Source: Sphingomonas cremea (GTDB lineage Bacteria; Pseudomonadota; Alphaproteobacteria; Sphingomonadales; Sphingomonadaceae). From it: a DNA stretch of 64,000 nucleotides. Positions 26,919 through 35,533 of this stretch are shown one piece after another. A program made the position numbers and the translations under genes. Within the stretch, counting starts at the first letter, position 1. Each line of letters opens with the position of its first letter. The notes below the pieces were generated by a model, which saw only the letters and a program-made list of their open reading frames with translations, did not search any database and was not told where the DNA came from. The DNA lies in NCBI RefSeq assembly GCF_021502585.1, contig NZ_JAKFGM010000002.1, forward strand, positions 496,501 to 560,500, written 5' to 3'.

Positions 26919-28999
26919 CCGGCCTTCTGAATAGCATTCGCGGCCATGCCGAGGCCGGCCGTACAAATCCGGCATTCGATGATGGCGTGCAGCCAATAGG
27001 CTGGGCCGGCGCCGCTGTGGCCATTGCCGGCGCCGTCACCGAGATCAATTGCCTTGGTTTCGACGGAAGGCCGGTCGGCCTGATTCTCGACCACTCGGCC
27101 GCAAGCGCGATGCTGCTCGTCGCCTTCGTGGAGTCGAGAATTCCGATCATCCCGCTGCCGCCCTATTTCAGCAGCGCCCAACGACTTGCTGCGCTCAATA
27201 ATGCTGGTGCTGTGGCGCTTGTGACAAACTGCGCTTTCGACTGCGGGACAATCAAGCTCGACCTCCGATATCGCGAGGTAGCGAAGGCTGATCTTCCAAG
27301 CGGCACGGCGGTAATCAGCTTTAGTAGCGGATCGACAGGCATACCCAAAGGCGTATGCCTGTCGGCGGCGCACCTTATTGCTGTCGCCACTGCTGTCTGT
27401 GACCGGCTTGGCCGCGAAATGGCGGGGCGCCACCTGCCAATCCTGCCATTCGGAATCCTTCTCGAACAAGTGGCCGGCCTGTTTGCGTCGCTGATCGCCG
27501 GCGGAACATATGTTCCGCTGCCGGGAGAACAGGTCGGTCTGTCCGACCCCTTGCGGCCGGACTTGATGGCACTGATCGGGGCCATCGATCGGGCGCAAGC
27601 GACGTCACTGATCGTCGTCCCCGAATATCTGTCCGCAATCGTGGCGGCGATGGAGGTGAGCGGTGTTCGCCTGCCGCGATTGAATTTGGTTGCGGTAGGA
27701 GGTGCCAGTATTTCCGACGCCCTCTTGGGGCGGGCGCGGGCGGTCGGGCTGCCGATTTGCCAAGGCTATGGGATGACAGAGGCCGGATCGGTCATCACGC
27801 TAGAAGCCAGGATCGGCATTTCAAAGGGAAGCGTCGGCCGATCGATCGGCGCGCATCGCCTGTCCCTGGCCGATGACGGGGAGATCGTCATCGACGGTCC
27901 CCTGTTCCTCGGCCTGGTCGGGAATCCGCGCAAGCCCGGTCCATTTGCGACCGGCGATATCGGCCGTATCGACGAGGATGGCCAGCTCTGGATCGAGGGT
28001 CGCAAATCCAATCTCATCGTTACCAGTTTCGGACGGAACGTTTCGCCTGAATGGATCGAGGGGTTGCTGGCCGCCCAGCCGGAGGTCGCTCAGGCGATGG
28101 TTCGCGGTGATGGCGACGCCACGCTGGAAGCGCTCATCGTGCCAGCAGGACCGGCTGTCGACGTTCAGCCGGCCCTCGATCGGGTGAATGGCGCCCTTCC
28201 CGAATATGCCCGCGCTGCACGATTCCGGCTCGTGCCCCCGTTTACTCCCGCCAACAGACAGCTGACCGGCAATGGCCGCCTCCGGCGGGCGGCGATCAAC
28301 CAAGCCTATCCCAAGGAGACAGAGGTGGTTCCATTCTTTCAACGACTGATCGCGGCAACGAGCGAGGACCAGGCGCGATTTGCGATGACTCCGCAACTGA
28401 TTGCGGGCCTGACCGGCCAGATCAGCCGGGCCGACTATATCGCTTACCTCACCCAGGCATATCACCATGTGCGCCAGACCGTCCCGCTGATGCTGGAGGC
28501 GCGAGCGATCCTAGCGGCGCGCGGCAACATGATGCTGGCTAACGCACTCGACGAATATATCGTCGAGGAGACCGGTCATGAGGAATGGGTTCTAGACGAC
28601 ATTGAGGCCGCCGGGGGCGATCGCGCCATCGCAGCGCAAAGCGCTCCCAATCCGGCAACCAAGGCAATGGTCGACCATGCCTATCGTGTCATCCGCACCG
28701 GAAATCCGGCAGCCTTTTTCGGAATGGTGTTCGTGCTCGAAGGGACCAGCGTCGCCATGGCGTCACACGGTGCGTCCGCCGTGCAGCAGAAGCTTGGGCT
28801 GCCAAAGGCCGCGTTCCGATACCTCAATTCCCATGGTGCGCTCGACCAGGATCATATGAAATTCTTCGAAGCGCTGATGAACCGCATCGACGATCCGAAA
28901 GATCAGTCGGCGATCATAGAAATGGCCAAGGACATGTTCCGGCTATTTGGAGGGTTGTTCGGCGCTATCGAGCTGGAAGGGACCCGTCATGCGGCTTGA
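26915..28999 (+). CDS. Fusion: AMP-dependent ligase + haem-oxygenase-like diiron oxidase domain
   Basis: 694 residues from GTG 26915, overlapping the previous stop. Residues about 1-465 are an adenylating enzyme: ISFSSGSTGIPKGV (P-loop) near 136, GYGMTEAGSVI near 284, and ATGDIGRIDEDGQLW near 345. The position of the catalytic A10 lysine reads LTGNGRLRR, so Arg replaces the usual Lys. Residues about 470-694 are all-helical and carry likely metal ligands: YHHVRQT, EYIVEETGHEEW, FVLEGTS and SHGALDQDHMKFF. These match the Glu/His pattern of haem-oxygenase-like diiron oxidases, a family that includes UndA and SznF. The substrate is unknown; activation then oxidation of a carboxylic acid is inferred. 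Confidence 0.75.
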   Translation: MTGLLNSIRGHAEAGRTNPAFDDGVQPIGWAGAAVAIAGAVTEINCLGFDGRPVGLILDHSAASAMLLVAFVESRIPIIPLPPYFSSAQRLAALNNAGAVALVTNCAFDCGTIKLDLRYREVAKADLPSGTAVISFSSGSTGIPKGVCLSAAHLIAVATAVCDRLGREMAGRHLPILPFGILLEQVAGLFASLIAGGTYVPLPGEQVGLSDPLRPDLMALIGAIDRAQATSLIVVPEYLSAIVAAMEVSGVRLPRLNLVAVGGASISDALLGRARAVGLPICQGYGMTEAGSVITLEARIGISKGSVGRSIGAHRLSLADDGEIVIDGPLFLGLVGNPRKPGPFATGDIGRIDEDGQLWIEGRKSNLIVTSFGRNVSPEWIEGLLAAQPEVAQAMVRGDGDATLEALIVPAGPAVDVQPALDRVNGALPEYARAARFRLVPPFTPANRQLTGNGRLRRAAINQAYPKETEVVPFFQRLIAATSEDQARFAMTPQLIAGLTGQISRADYIAYLTQAYHHVRQTVPLMLEARAILAARGNMMLANALDEYIVEETGHEEWVLDDIEAAGGDRAIAAQSAPNPATKAMVDHAYRVIRTGNPAAFFGMVFVLEGTSVAMASHGASAVQQKLGLPKAAFRYLNSHGALDQDHMKFFEALMNRIDDPKDQSAIIEMAKDMFRLFGGLFGAIELEGTRHAA

Positions 29000-29744
29000 C
29001 GGGAAGGCGGTCGTCCTCACCGGCGCCGCGGGCGGGCTCGGAAGTTTGCTGAGCCGCGAGTTGAAAGGCCATGGCGCGAAATTAATCGGCGTCGATCGCT
29101 TAGATTGCCTCGATTGCGACGAAACCATCATCGCCGACCTCTCCAGTGAGAGCGGAATTGCCGACCTGGGTGCGACGCTCGCCGCACGGCGGGTCGACAT
29201 GCTCGTGAACCTGGCGGGGATGCAATATTTTGGCCCGTTCGAACGGCAGGATACGAGCAACATCTGGACAGGCTATGTCGTCAACCTCATCGCGCCCGCT
29301 ACCTTGATGCGTTTCGTCCTGCCGCAGATGCAGGCGCGTGGCGACGGACAAATCGTCAACATCGGTTCCGTGATGGGTGCGGTGAACTATCCGCACTTCG
29401 CGACCTATTCCAGCAGCAAGTGCGGCCTGCGCGGGCTGTCGGAAGGGCTTCGCCGCGAACTCGGCAAGTCGCCAATTGCGATCACCTACATAGCACCGCG
29501 CGCGGTGCGCACAGGGTTCAACGACGCCACGGTGAATCGCTTCCTCGAAGTCGCCAAAATGCAGGTGGATGATCCGGCGAAAGTTGTTCGTCGGATCGCA
29601 AGAGCAATTGTCGACCGGCGCAAGGAAGTCACCCTTGGAATCGCCGAGCATATTTTTACCCGCCTAAACGGGATTTGCCCCCGCCTTATCGATGCAGGCC
29701 TTGAAGGCACGACTGCCAAGGCGCGGGCGCTATTTGCAAATTGA
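28989..29744 (+). CDS. Short-chain dehydrogenase/reductase
   Basis: 251 residues, overlapping the fusion gene by 11 bp. The N-terminal nucleotide motif is VLTGAAGGLGS, followed by LVNLAGMQ (the NAG position) and the catalytic Ser (IGSVMG) and YSSSK (Y-x3-K). The C-terminal third varies and sets the substrate, which is unknown. In this operon it could reduce a ketone or aldehyde made by the ligase/oxidase fusion. The tight overlap suggests stoichiometric, coupled translation. Confidence 0.85.
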   Translation: MRLDGKAVVLTGAAGGLGSLLSRELKGHGAKLIGVDRLDCLDCDETIIADLSSESGIADLGATLAARRVDMLVNLAGMQYFGPFERQDTSNIWTGYVVNLIAPATLMRFVLPQMQARGDGQIVNIGSVMGAVNYPHFATYSSSKCGLRGLSEGLRRELGKSPIAITYIAPRAVRTGFNDATVNRFLEVAKMQVDDPAKVVRRIARAIVDRRKEVTLGIAEHIFTRLNGICPRLIDAGLEGTTAKARALFAN

Positions 29745-29767
29745 CCAACGAAGCAAAGGATTAAGTG

Positions 29768-30421
29768 ATGGTTTCCAACCCTGTTGTTGCATTTTTCGGT
29801 GCGCTGGCCATCGGCACGATGGCGATGCCGGCCCTGGCCGCGGACAGTGGCGGAATGGACGCCGATGTCATGCGCATCAACAATAGCTGGGCCCATATCC
29901 GCTACCAGATCAAGGATCGCGGCGCGCAGTTCCAACAGCTCGCCGCGCTCGAGAAGCAGGCACATGCGGTTACGCTGAAATATCCCGGCAAGGCGGAGCC
30001 GCTGCTGTGGGAAGGTATCGTCGTAAGCGAAGAAGCGGCCCGCGCTTCGACCCTAAAGCAACTCGGAGTAGCAACCCGGGCGCGCGATATCCTGGCAAAG
30101 GCATATGCGATCAATCCAAAGGTTGCCGATGGCGGCGCGGCGATGAGCCTGGGCGTCCTCTATTACAAGGTTCCAGGCTGGCCGATTGGCTTCGGCAGCA
30201 CGTCCAAAGCGCGGACCTATTTCCAGCAGGCATTGACGCAAGATCCAAAGGGGCTCGACAATAATTTCTTCTATGGCGACTTCCTCGCCCAGGAAGGCGA
30301 CAAGGTTCACGCCAGGCAATATCTGCAGCGTGCACTGCAGGCGCCGACCAACCCGGACCGACCGGTCTGGGACGCCGGGCGCCGAACCGAAGTCAGGGCC
30401 TTGCTGGCCAAGCTCGGCTAA
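29768..30421 (+). CDS. Exported TPR-type protein
   Basis: 217 residues with a signal peptide (MVSNPVVAFFGALAIGTMAM, cleavage near ALAADS). The mature part is helical, with TPR-like repeats: RARDILAKAYAINPKVADGG, KARTYFQQALTQDPKGLDNN and ARQYLQRALQAPTNPD. It is probably a periplasmic scaffold or partner. AAAGGA precedes the GTG 29765/ATG 29768 pair; I chose the ATG. The stop overlaps the methyltransferase start (TAATG), so it belongs to the same operon. Confidence 0.7.
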   Translation: MVSNPVVAFFGALAIGTMAMPALAADSGGMDADVMRINNSWAHIRYQIKDRGAQFQQLAALEKQAHAVTLKYPGKAEPLLWEGIVVSEEAARASTLKQLGVATRARDILAKAYAINPKVADGGAAMSLGVLYYKVPGWPIGFGSTSKARTYFQQALTQDPKGLDNNFFYGDFLAQEGDKVHARQYLQRALQAPTNPDRPVWDAGRRTEVRALLAKLG

Positions 30422-31074
30422 TGATTGAACGATGGAAGGCGCAGGCGGGGCTGGCGGTCGGCCGCCAGCTTCGTCACCCCAGCGGGGCGAGCGGCCGCCT
30501 TGTTGGAACAGTGATGCGCTTTGCCAACCGCAAGCCGATCCAGGCGGTTGTGGGCTCTCTGGACCTGCAGCCGACCGACCGGGTTCTGGACATTGGATGC
30601 GGTGACGGCTCCGCCATCGCCATGATGTCGCGGGCCAACCACGTCGTCGGACTGGATCAGTCGGATACGATGATCGCTGCCGCCTGGCGACGTAATCGAG
30701 CAGCGGTGCGATGTGGTCGCCTATCGCTTCGGAAGGGCGACATGATGGCACTGCCCTTCGGCCCCAAGGCATTCGATAAATTTGCGGCGATCAACATCCT
30801 TTATTTTTGCGACGACGTGCCCACCCTTATTGCCGGTATTCGGCGAATTGCCCGCCCCGATGCACGCCTGGCAGTGTACGTTACAGCCGCGGAATCGATG
30901 CACGATTGGGGTTTCGCGACGACTGCCACCCATCGCCATTTCACGCGCGAACTACTTGTGCAGGAGCTTGAACGTAGCAGCGTGCCCGAAAGTGATCGAA
31001 GCGTAGAGGAGATCGCTTTGCCGGGCGGCTTGACCGGCCTTGTTGCAACCGCCCGGATCAACCCACGCGACTAG
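30421..31074 (+). CDS. Class I SAM-dependent methyltransferase
   Basis: 217 residues, with SAM motif I VLDIGCGDGSAIAMM near residue 58, an acidic residue after VVGLDQSD, and motif II/III surroundings DKFAAINILYFCDDVPTLIA. It belongs to the Methyltransf_11/25-like group; the methyl acceptor is unknown. It is the last gene of the operon that begins with the hemolysin-family protein, perhaps finishing the metabolite. It ends 4 bp inside the convergent SOD gene, so no separate terminator is present. Confidence 0.8.
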   Translation: MIERWKAQAGLAVGRQLRHPSGASGRLVGTVMRFANRKPIQAVVGSLDLQPTDRVLDIGCGDGSAIAMMSRANHVVGLDQSDTMIAAAWRRNRAAVRCGRLSLRKGDMMALPFGPKAFDKFAAINILYFCDDVPTLIAGIRRIARPDARLAVYVTAAESMHDWGFATTATHRHFTRELLVQELERSSVPESDRSVEEIALPGGLTGLVATARINPRD

Positions 31075-31595
31075 CGGATCGCGGCGCAGCCAACGCGAAC
31101 GCCTGCGCCTCCGATCGGTTGCGTCTGATGATCATCCGCGGCGGCGTGAATGATGATCGCCGAACCGTCGCTGTCGATTATATTGAGGCGGCCGGGCGCC
31201 TCTTCCAGGGAAAGATTGGGCGCGAAGACCTCGGCCGCGGCATGACCGTCCGCGCTGGCATAGATGTTCGGCAGATCGCCGAGATCGGTCTCCTGGTCAT
31301 TGAGCAACCCATGGATGGACGTCGCGGCGCCCATTCCATGCACATGGCCGCCCGAGGCCTTGAACCCGGCATCTGCGCATGTTGCGACCGAATGAATGTG
31401 CATGCCGTGCCATCCCGGAGTGAGACCGGACACATCGACCTTGATAAGAACCCCGCGAGGAGCATTGGTCACATTGACCACGCCGATCGTCTTTCCGCCG
31501 TCGCCGACGATATCCGCGGTTCGCGAGACGGCCTCCGCATGAAGGGACGATGCCGACAGGAAAGCTGAAAGGCCAACAAGGATCGACTTATGCAT
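31071..31595 (-). CDS. sodC: Cu/Zn superoxide dismutase family protein
   Basis: 174 residues with a signal peptide (MHKSILVGLSAFLSASSLHA). The copper ligands sit in HGMHIHSVATC (two His), GHVHG and IIIHAAADDH, with two Cys (ATCAD and RVGCA) in position for the conserved disulfide. It disproportionates superoxide in the periplasm. The Zn-loop appears present (GGHVHGMGAATSIHG). The start at 31595 (third Met of the frame) begins the signal peptide. It is convergent with the methyltransferase gene. Confidence 0.88.
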   Translation of the reverse strand: MHKSILVGLSAFLSASSLHAEAVSRTADIVGDGGKTIGVVNVTNAPRGVLIKVDVSGLTPGWHGMHIHSVATCADAGFKASGGHVHGMGAATSIHGLLNDQETDLGDLPNIYASADGHAAAEVFAPNLSLEEAPGRLNIIDSDGSAIIIHAAADDHQTQPIGGAGVRVGCAAIR

Positions 31596-31886
31596 GATGA
31601 TCACTTCCTTTGAGGGACTCGTACATCGTCATGACGTCGCGGCCCGGATGACACCACAGGTGCGCACAGCAACGAGCGGCCGAGACTATTCGACAGCGCG
31701 AATGCGGGAGACGAAGGGAAGTCGGACAGAGGTACGCTCCAACTGGAACGGAGCATGAAGTCAACGGCTGTGGGCACGAAATAGCCGCATTGAGTGGAAA
31801 GTGCAGATTAGCCCGCGACTATCGCCGCCGCGACTCATCCCCCATCAATTAAGTGGTGGAATTGGCAGGCCACAAAATATTCCCAC
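31596..31886. other. Intergenic region upstream of sodC
   Basis: About 290 bp without a supportable gene. It should hold the sodC promoter (reading leftwards) and the 3' end of the glycine-rich gene transcript. I see no convincing terminator or operator here. Confidence 0.4.
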
Positions 31887-32939
31887 TTATGGCGGCGGAG
31901 GCGCGCCCTGCGTGCTTGGGTCTGGAACGGTCACGTAAACGACCGTGTCTCCCTCATATTGCGGCTGATAATAGGCGCCGCCGCAGTTGTAATAATTGTA
32001 GCCGTAATAAGCATAAGGCGAACAGCCTGGGGGCAATGAATAATATGCAGACCCGATCGCCGCAGCCGTCCACCCGGCCATTGCGCCGATAGCAAGGCCG
32101 GCGCCGAGCGGATAATCGCCCCAGCCGTCCCAATCGCCACCCCAGTCATTGTCGATGTTGATGTCGCCGGTATTGATATTGCCGGTATTGATATTGCCGT
32201 TGTTGATGCGATTGCCGCTGTTGTTGATTCCACCGCCCTGGCCCGGTCGCTGAACTCCTCCGCCAGCGCCGCCGGGGCGACCAACGCCGCCAGCTCCGCC
32301 GACACCGCCAACACCGCCGACACCACCGGGCTTGCCGACGCCGCCAGCTCCGCCGACACCACCGACACCACCGACACCACCGACACCACCGACACCACCG
32401 GGCTTGCCGACGCCACCTGCGCCACCGACACCGCCGACACCACCGGGTTTGCCGGGCTTGCCGACACCACCAGCGCCACCAACTCCGCCTGGACGCCCCG
32501 CTCCACCGACGCCGCCGGGCCGGCCAGCGCCGCCGACGCCACCAATGCCTCCGGCCCCGCCGGGTCGGGATGAGGCGACGCCTCCTCCCGCGGGCCTGGT
32601 TGTCGGCCGGCTATATCCGCCTGAAGGCCGGCTGTAGCTGCCACCACGACTGAATCCGGACTGGCCGTAGCCGCCCCGGCCGCCGCCGCCACCATAGCCG
32701 CCGCGACTACCGCCGCCGCCGTAACTCCCACGACTGCCGCTGCTGAAACCCCCGCGACTACCGCCGCCGAAACCGCCGCCACGGCTCATGCTGCTCGATC
32801 CGCCGCGGCTGAAGCCGCCGCCGCCGCGACCGCCGCCGCCGCCGCCGCGACCGCCGCGGGCATCGACTTCCTGAGCCATGAAAGCCGCGAGGCTCACGAA
32901 AGCGCTGAGCATAGCCACTCGGGATATCAAGCCGCGCAT
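31887..32939 (-). CDS. Exported glycine-rich repeat protein, copy 1
   Basis: 350 residues with a signal peptide (MRGLISRVAMLSAFVSLAAF). The mature N-terminal part is Gly/Arg/Ser-rich. About 100 residues of short Gly-Gly-Val/Ala-Gly-[Gly/Lys/Arg]-Pro repeats follow, then NINTGNINTGDIN. The C-terminal domain (YPLGAGLAIGAMAGWTAAAI, then CSPYAYYGYNYYNCGGAYYQ) is shared with the protein at 49605. It begins 1 bp after the DUF2092 gene. Function is unknown; a cell-surface or matrix role is likely from composition. The start at 32939 is preceded by GGGAGAG. Confidence 0.75.
   Translation of the reverse strand: MRGLISRVAMLSAFVSLAAFMAQEVDARGGRGGGGGGRGGGGFSRGGSSSMSRGGGFGGGSRGGFSSGSRGSYGGGGSRGGYGGGGGRGGYGQSGFSRGGSYSRPSGGYSRPTTRPAGGGVASSRPGGAGGIGGVGGAGRPGGVGGAGRPGGVGGAGGVGKPGKPGGVGGVGGAGGVGKPGGVGGVGGVGGVGGVGGAGGVGKPGGVGGVGGVGGAGGVGRPGGAGGGVQRPGQGGGINNSGNRINNGNINTGNINTGDINIDNDWGGDWDGWGDYPLGAGLAIGAMAGWTAAAIGSAYYSLPPGCSPYAYYGYNYYNCGGAYYQPQYEGDTVVYVTVPDPSTQGAPPPP
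32283..32560 (-). repeat. Coding tandem repeat (Gly-Gly-Val-Gly units)
   Basis: Short 9-27-bp units built on GCCGACACCACC-like sequence on the plus strand, repeated almost without interruption. They translate on the minus strand to Gly-rich hexa/nonapeptides with Val, Ala, Lys-Pro or Arg-Pro. Such DNA is prone to slippage, and since units are multiples of three the length can change without frameshift. Confidence 0.8.
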
Positions 32940-32940
32940 G

Positions 32941-33759
32941 TTACTCTCCCGTTCCCTGATAGGTGGCCATCTTGATCTGCTTGGCATTCGCGTCGGGGAC
33001 AAAGGCGAAGTCGGCATCCGTGAAGGTCGGATTCATCTGCCATGTCAGGCGAGCGGTGAAGGTCGGCCTCGCCGGATCGGTCCGGTCGATGATCACCAGC
33101 TTGCGGGGCCAAGGCTGGTCCCCTTTCTGAATCCAGACTTCCCAGTCCACATCCGCTTCGCGAAACGCGAAATGATCGGTGGGCACACCGTCGATCGTCG
33201 CCGATCCGACCTCATAGGCAGATTTCAACGCCTGGATCCGGTCCGCATTGGAACCGTCGCCCCAGCGGAACAAGTCTTCCAATGGCAACCGGATTCCGAA
33301 TTTGTTGTAGATGGTGTCCAGCACTTCGCGGTTGGTCGCTGGCGCCGGGACTGTAGAGTAATAGCCTAGCTTGGGCGAATAGACGGTGAAGGTCTTGCCA
33401 TCGTAGATGAACCGCCGGCTCTTGATGTCGCTCTCGTAATCGATGACGAAGCCTGGCCGACGGATCTTGTAGCTGGTGGTCCCATCGAGCTGGATTCGCT
33501 GGCCGTCGTTGGTGACGACGTCCATGCTCCCCTGCGACGTGATCGCCAGCGTCTTGGCCGTCATCAGGAAATTGCTCATTTCCTTGAGCGCGTCGATTGC
33601 GCCGTCCTCAATGACGCCTTCGTTCGCGATTGGATCTTCGAGCGCGGATTGCGGCATGGCAGTGCCCGATTGCGGCGGCGTCTGCGCAGTGGTGCCCTGT
33701 GCGGTTGCGATGGCCAAGATCAGTCCGACCGCCAAAGGCGTAGAGCCGAGACGCTTCAT
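32941..33759 (-). CDS. DUF2092 exported protein, copy 1
   Basis: 272 residues. A signal peptide (MKRLGSTPLAVGLILAIATA) is followed by a LolA/LppX-like fold typical of DUF2092: ALKEMSNFLMTAKTLAITSQ near the N-terminus, SMDVVTNDGQRIQLDG, RRFIYDGKTFTVYSP, and VDWEVWIQKGDQPWPRKLVI near the C-terminus. The family is thought to be periplasmic and perhaps lipid-binding, without proven function. It is cotranscribed with the glycine-rich gene (1-bp gap). A close paralogue sits at 48794 in the same pairing. Confidence 0.8.
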   Translation of the reverse strand: MKRLGSTPLAVGLILAIATAQGTTAQTPPQSGTAMPQSALEDPIANEGVIEDGAIDALKEMSNFLMTAKTLAITSQGSMDVVTNDGQRIQLDGTTSYKIRRPGFVIDYESDIKSRRFIYDGKTFTVYSPKLGYYSTVPAPATNREVLDTIYNKFGIRLPLEDLFRWGDGSNADRIQALKSAYEVGSATIDGVPTDHFAFREADVDWEVWIQKGDQPWPRKLVIIDRTDPARPTFTARLTWQMNPTFTDADFAFVPDANAKQIKMATYQGTGE

Positions 33760-33869
33760 GCGACATACTCCGTGCTGACACTGAGAGAGAGTTTTATTGC
33801 TGGCGCTGCAAGGTAGGGACGCGTCATAGGGAGCTCTCCCCGACAAATGGCCACAGCGGCCTATTCATG

Positions 33870-33887
33870 CGGGGAAAATACTCCCCG
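33870..33887. promoter_or_regulatory. Palindrome CGGGG-N8-CCCCG upstream of DUF2092 copy 1
   Basis: CGGGG at 33870-33874 and CCCCG at 33883-33887 enclose AAAATACT. It lies about 110 bp before the DUF2092 start. It resembles the GGG/CCC inverted repeats listed at 40598, 44214, 44299, 45773, 46773 and 48604 but has a longer spacer, so it may be a variant or unrelated. Confidence 0.35.
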
Positions 33888-33978
33888 TCCGACCTTATCC
33901 AATCGGTACTTATACTGGTCCGAGCGAATTCTACGCCGCCGATGGTCCCGGCCCATTAACTGCGCTGTCCAAGCGGCC

Positions 33979-34440
33979 TTATGCGAGCTTTCGAAACAGC
34001 CGCACGATCGCCTCTTCGACGATGAGCATCGTGACGACGACGATGATCAGCCAGACCAGGCCATGGAATGCGCCCTCGAAGCGTACTCCGTCGCCGAAGG
34101 CAAAGGACAGGGCCTCGAGGATTACGAACTTCGACCCGAACAGCACGACCCAGGCTCCGAAGAAGCGCAGGAAGGTATTGAAGGCACCGGGCCTGTCTTT
34201 GAAGAACAGGGCAACCTGATGCTCGACCGCGATCGTCGCCTTGAGAAGAGCCTGCAACAGCACGGCTGCCAATAACGATACGGTGAACGAGTGGATGGAA
34301 ACCTTGTCCGAATATTCATTGAAAAGATTCAATACGACCAGGTCGATGAGCGCACCCGTGAGATAGCGTATGAACAACCGCTGCCTGTCGGATGGCATCT
34401 CGGCAGTGGCCGGCATGAAGCCGTGGATTTTGTCTGACAT
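33979..34440 (-). CDS. Conserved-looking membrane protein of unknown function
   Basis: 153 residues with about four hydrophobic segments: YLTGALIDLVVLNLFNEY, SIHSFTVSLLAAVLLQALLK, WVVLFGSKFVILEALSFAFG and GLVWLIIVVVTMLIVEEAI. Charged residues (Glu, His) sit between helices. I do not recognise the family. A strong ribosome site (AGGAGGA) precedes the ATG. It follows the DUF2955 efflux gene by 46 bp on the same strand and may be part of that transcript. Confidence 0.65.
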   Translation of the reverse strand: MSDKIHGFMPATAEMPSDRQRLFIRYLTGALIDLVVLNLFNEYSDKVSIHSFTVSLLAAVLLQALLKATIAVEHQVALFFKDRPGAFNTFLRFFGAWVVLFGSKFVILEALSFAFGDGVRFEGAFHGLVWLIIVVVTMLIVEEAIVRLFRKLA

Positions 34441-34486
34441 GGCTTCAATCCTCCTGCTAGCGCTGCCTTCCGAAATATGTCCGCAG

Positions 34487-35533
34487 TCAACGCGTTGCGG
34501 CTGCTGTCGCCGATTGCGGCTTTTTGCTCCACACCAGGATCATCATCCCGACTGCAAACGTGCAGGCGAGCGCGAATTGCAGAAGGCGAGTAATCCACAC
34601 GCCCGACGATGACGAAGGGTTGGCTATTGCCGTGCTCAAGATGATCAGGGCGGAATTGCACGTCATCAACGCGATTGCGGCTCCCGGCCCTCCTTTTTCG
34701 ATGCGGATGGCAAAAGCGACCGCAATCAGAAATGTGACGAGGCCAAGCGTGATAAGCGAGGGCATCACCGCCAGTAATATGTAGGCCACCAGCCCGATCA
34801 GACCGCCGATGAGGTTACCGATCATCATAGCCAGACCCTGCATCGCGCCCTGACGAGGGTCGAAATTGGCGACGAGCAGGACCGTTGTAACCAGGACGGG
34901 TAGCGCGTTCGCCAGTCCCAAAAGCAGGTAGACCAGCATCACCGGCATTACGACCGCCGTGCCGACCAACGCAGTCTTTACGGGTGAATCGGTTGATGAA
35001 GCTCCGGGCGGAGCGCCCCGAGGCGCGACTTTGGGCCAAAGCGCATACATGCACCACAGGGTGATAACGGCCACTGTCATTCCGCGCACCATCGCCAGCG
35101 GCATCACTCCCGCCTGGGCCGGAGCGATGATCGCGATCACCGGGATCGTCGAAATGCATAGCAATAGAAACGTCGCCTGCAGCTTGGCGCGTCCGCGCGC
35201 CATGGCGGTGAAGGCCATGAAAACGATCAAGCCAAGTGCCCCGGCCAAGACTTGAGGCGCTTCGCTAAGCAGGGACGGCAGGATGAACGCAATCAAGGCC
35301 GATCCACCCATCACGGCAACCAGCGCCAAACCCAGCTTAATGGGGGGGCAGAAGGGCAGGTTGGCGGCCAGGACCGCGAACAGCACCGGGGCCAGCATCG
35401 TCGGCGCCCATCCCATCGCTTCGGAAAGGACAAACGCAATGGTAACTCCAACGCCAAACCGGAGAATCGCCTGAATCCGGGCCATGTCGATGGGACTGCC
35501 CGCCATTCCGCTAAGGGCGATGGCCTGGCTCAT
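34487..35533 (-). CDS. DUF2955 inner-membrane efflux component (FUSC-like)
   Basis: 348 residues, about ten membrane helices in two halves. The N-terminal half shows the FUSC/aromatic-acid-exporter pattern (APTMLAPVLFAVLAANLPFC). DUF2955 proteins are found beside HlyD-type adaptors and are thought to form the inner-membrane part of AaeAB-like pumps. Here the start overlaps the HlyD gene stop by 4 bp and the outer-membrane factor gene lies upstream, giving a full tripartite set. The substrate is unknown; aromatic acids or toxic hydrophobic compounds are the family precedent. Confidence 0.8.
   Translation of the reverse strand: MSQAIALSGMAGSPIDMARIQAILRFGVGVTIAFVLSEAMGWAPTMLAPVLFAVLAANLPFCPPIKLGLALVAVMGGSALIAFILPSLLSEAPQVLAGALGLIVFMAFTAMARGRAKLQATFLLLCISTIPVIAIIAPAQAGVMPLAMVRGMTVAVITLWCMYALWPKVAPRGAPPGASSTDSPVKTALVGTAVVMPVMLVYLLLGLANALPVLVTTVLLVANFDPRQGAMQGLAMMIGNLIGGLIGLVAYILLAVMPSLITLGLVTFLIAVAFAIRIEKGGPGAAIALMTCNSALIILSTAIANPSSSSGVWITRLLQFALACTFAVGMMILVWSKKPQSATAAATR

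Noticed and set aside
33870-33887. Inclusion of the CGGGG-N8-CCCCG palindrome in the shared-operator set
   Set aside because: The spacer is two or more bases longer than in the others and it lies further upstream, so it is listed as a separate, weaker site.
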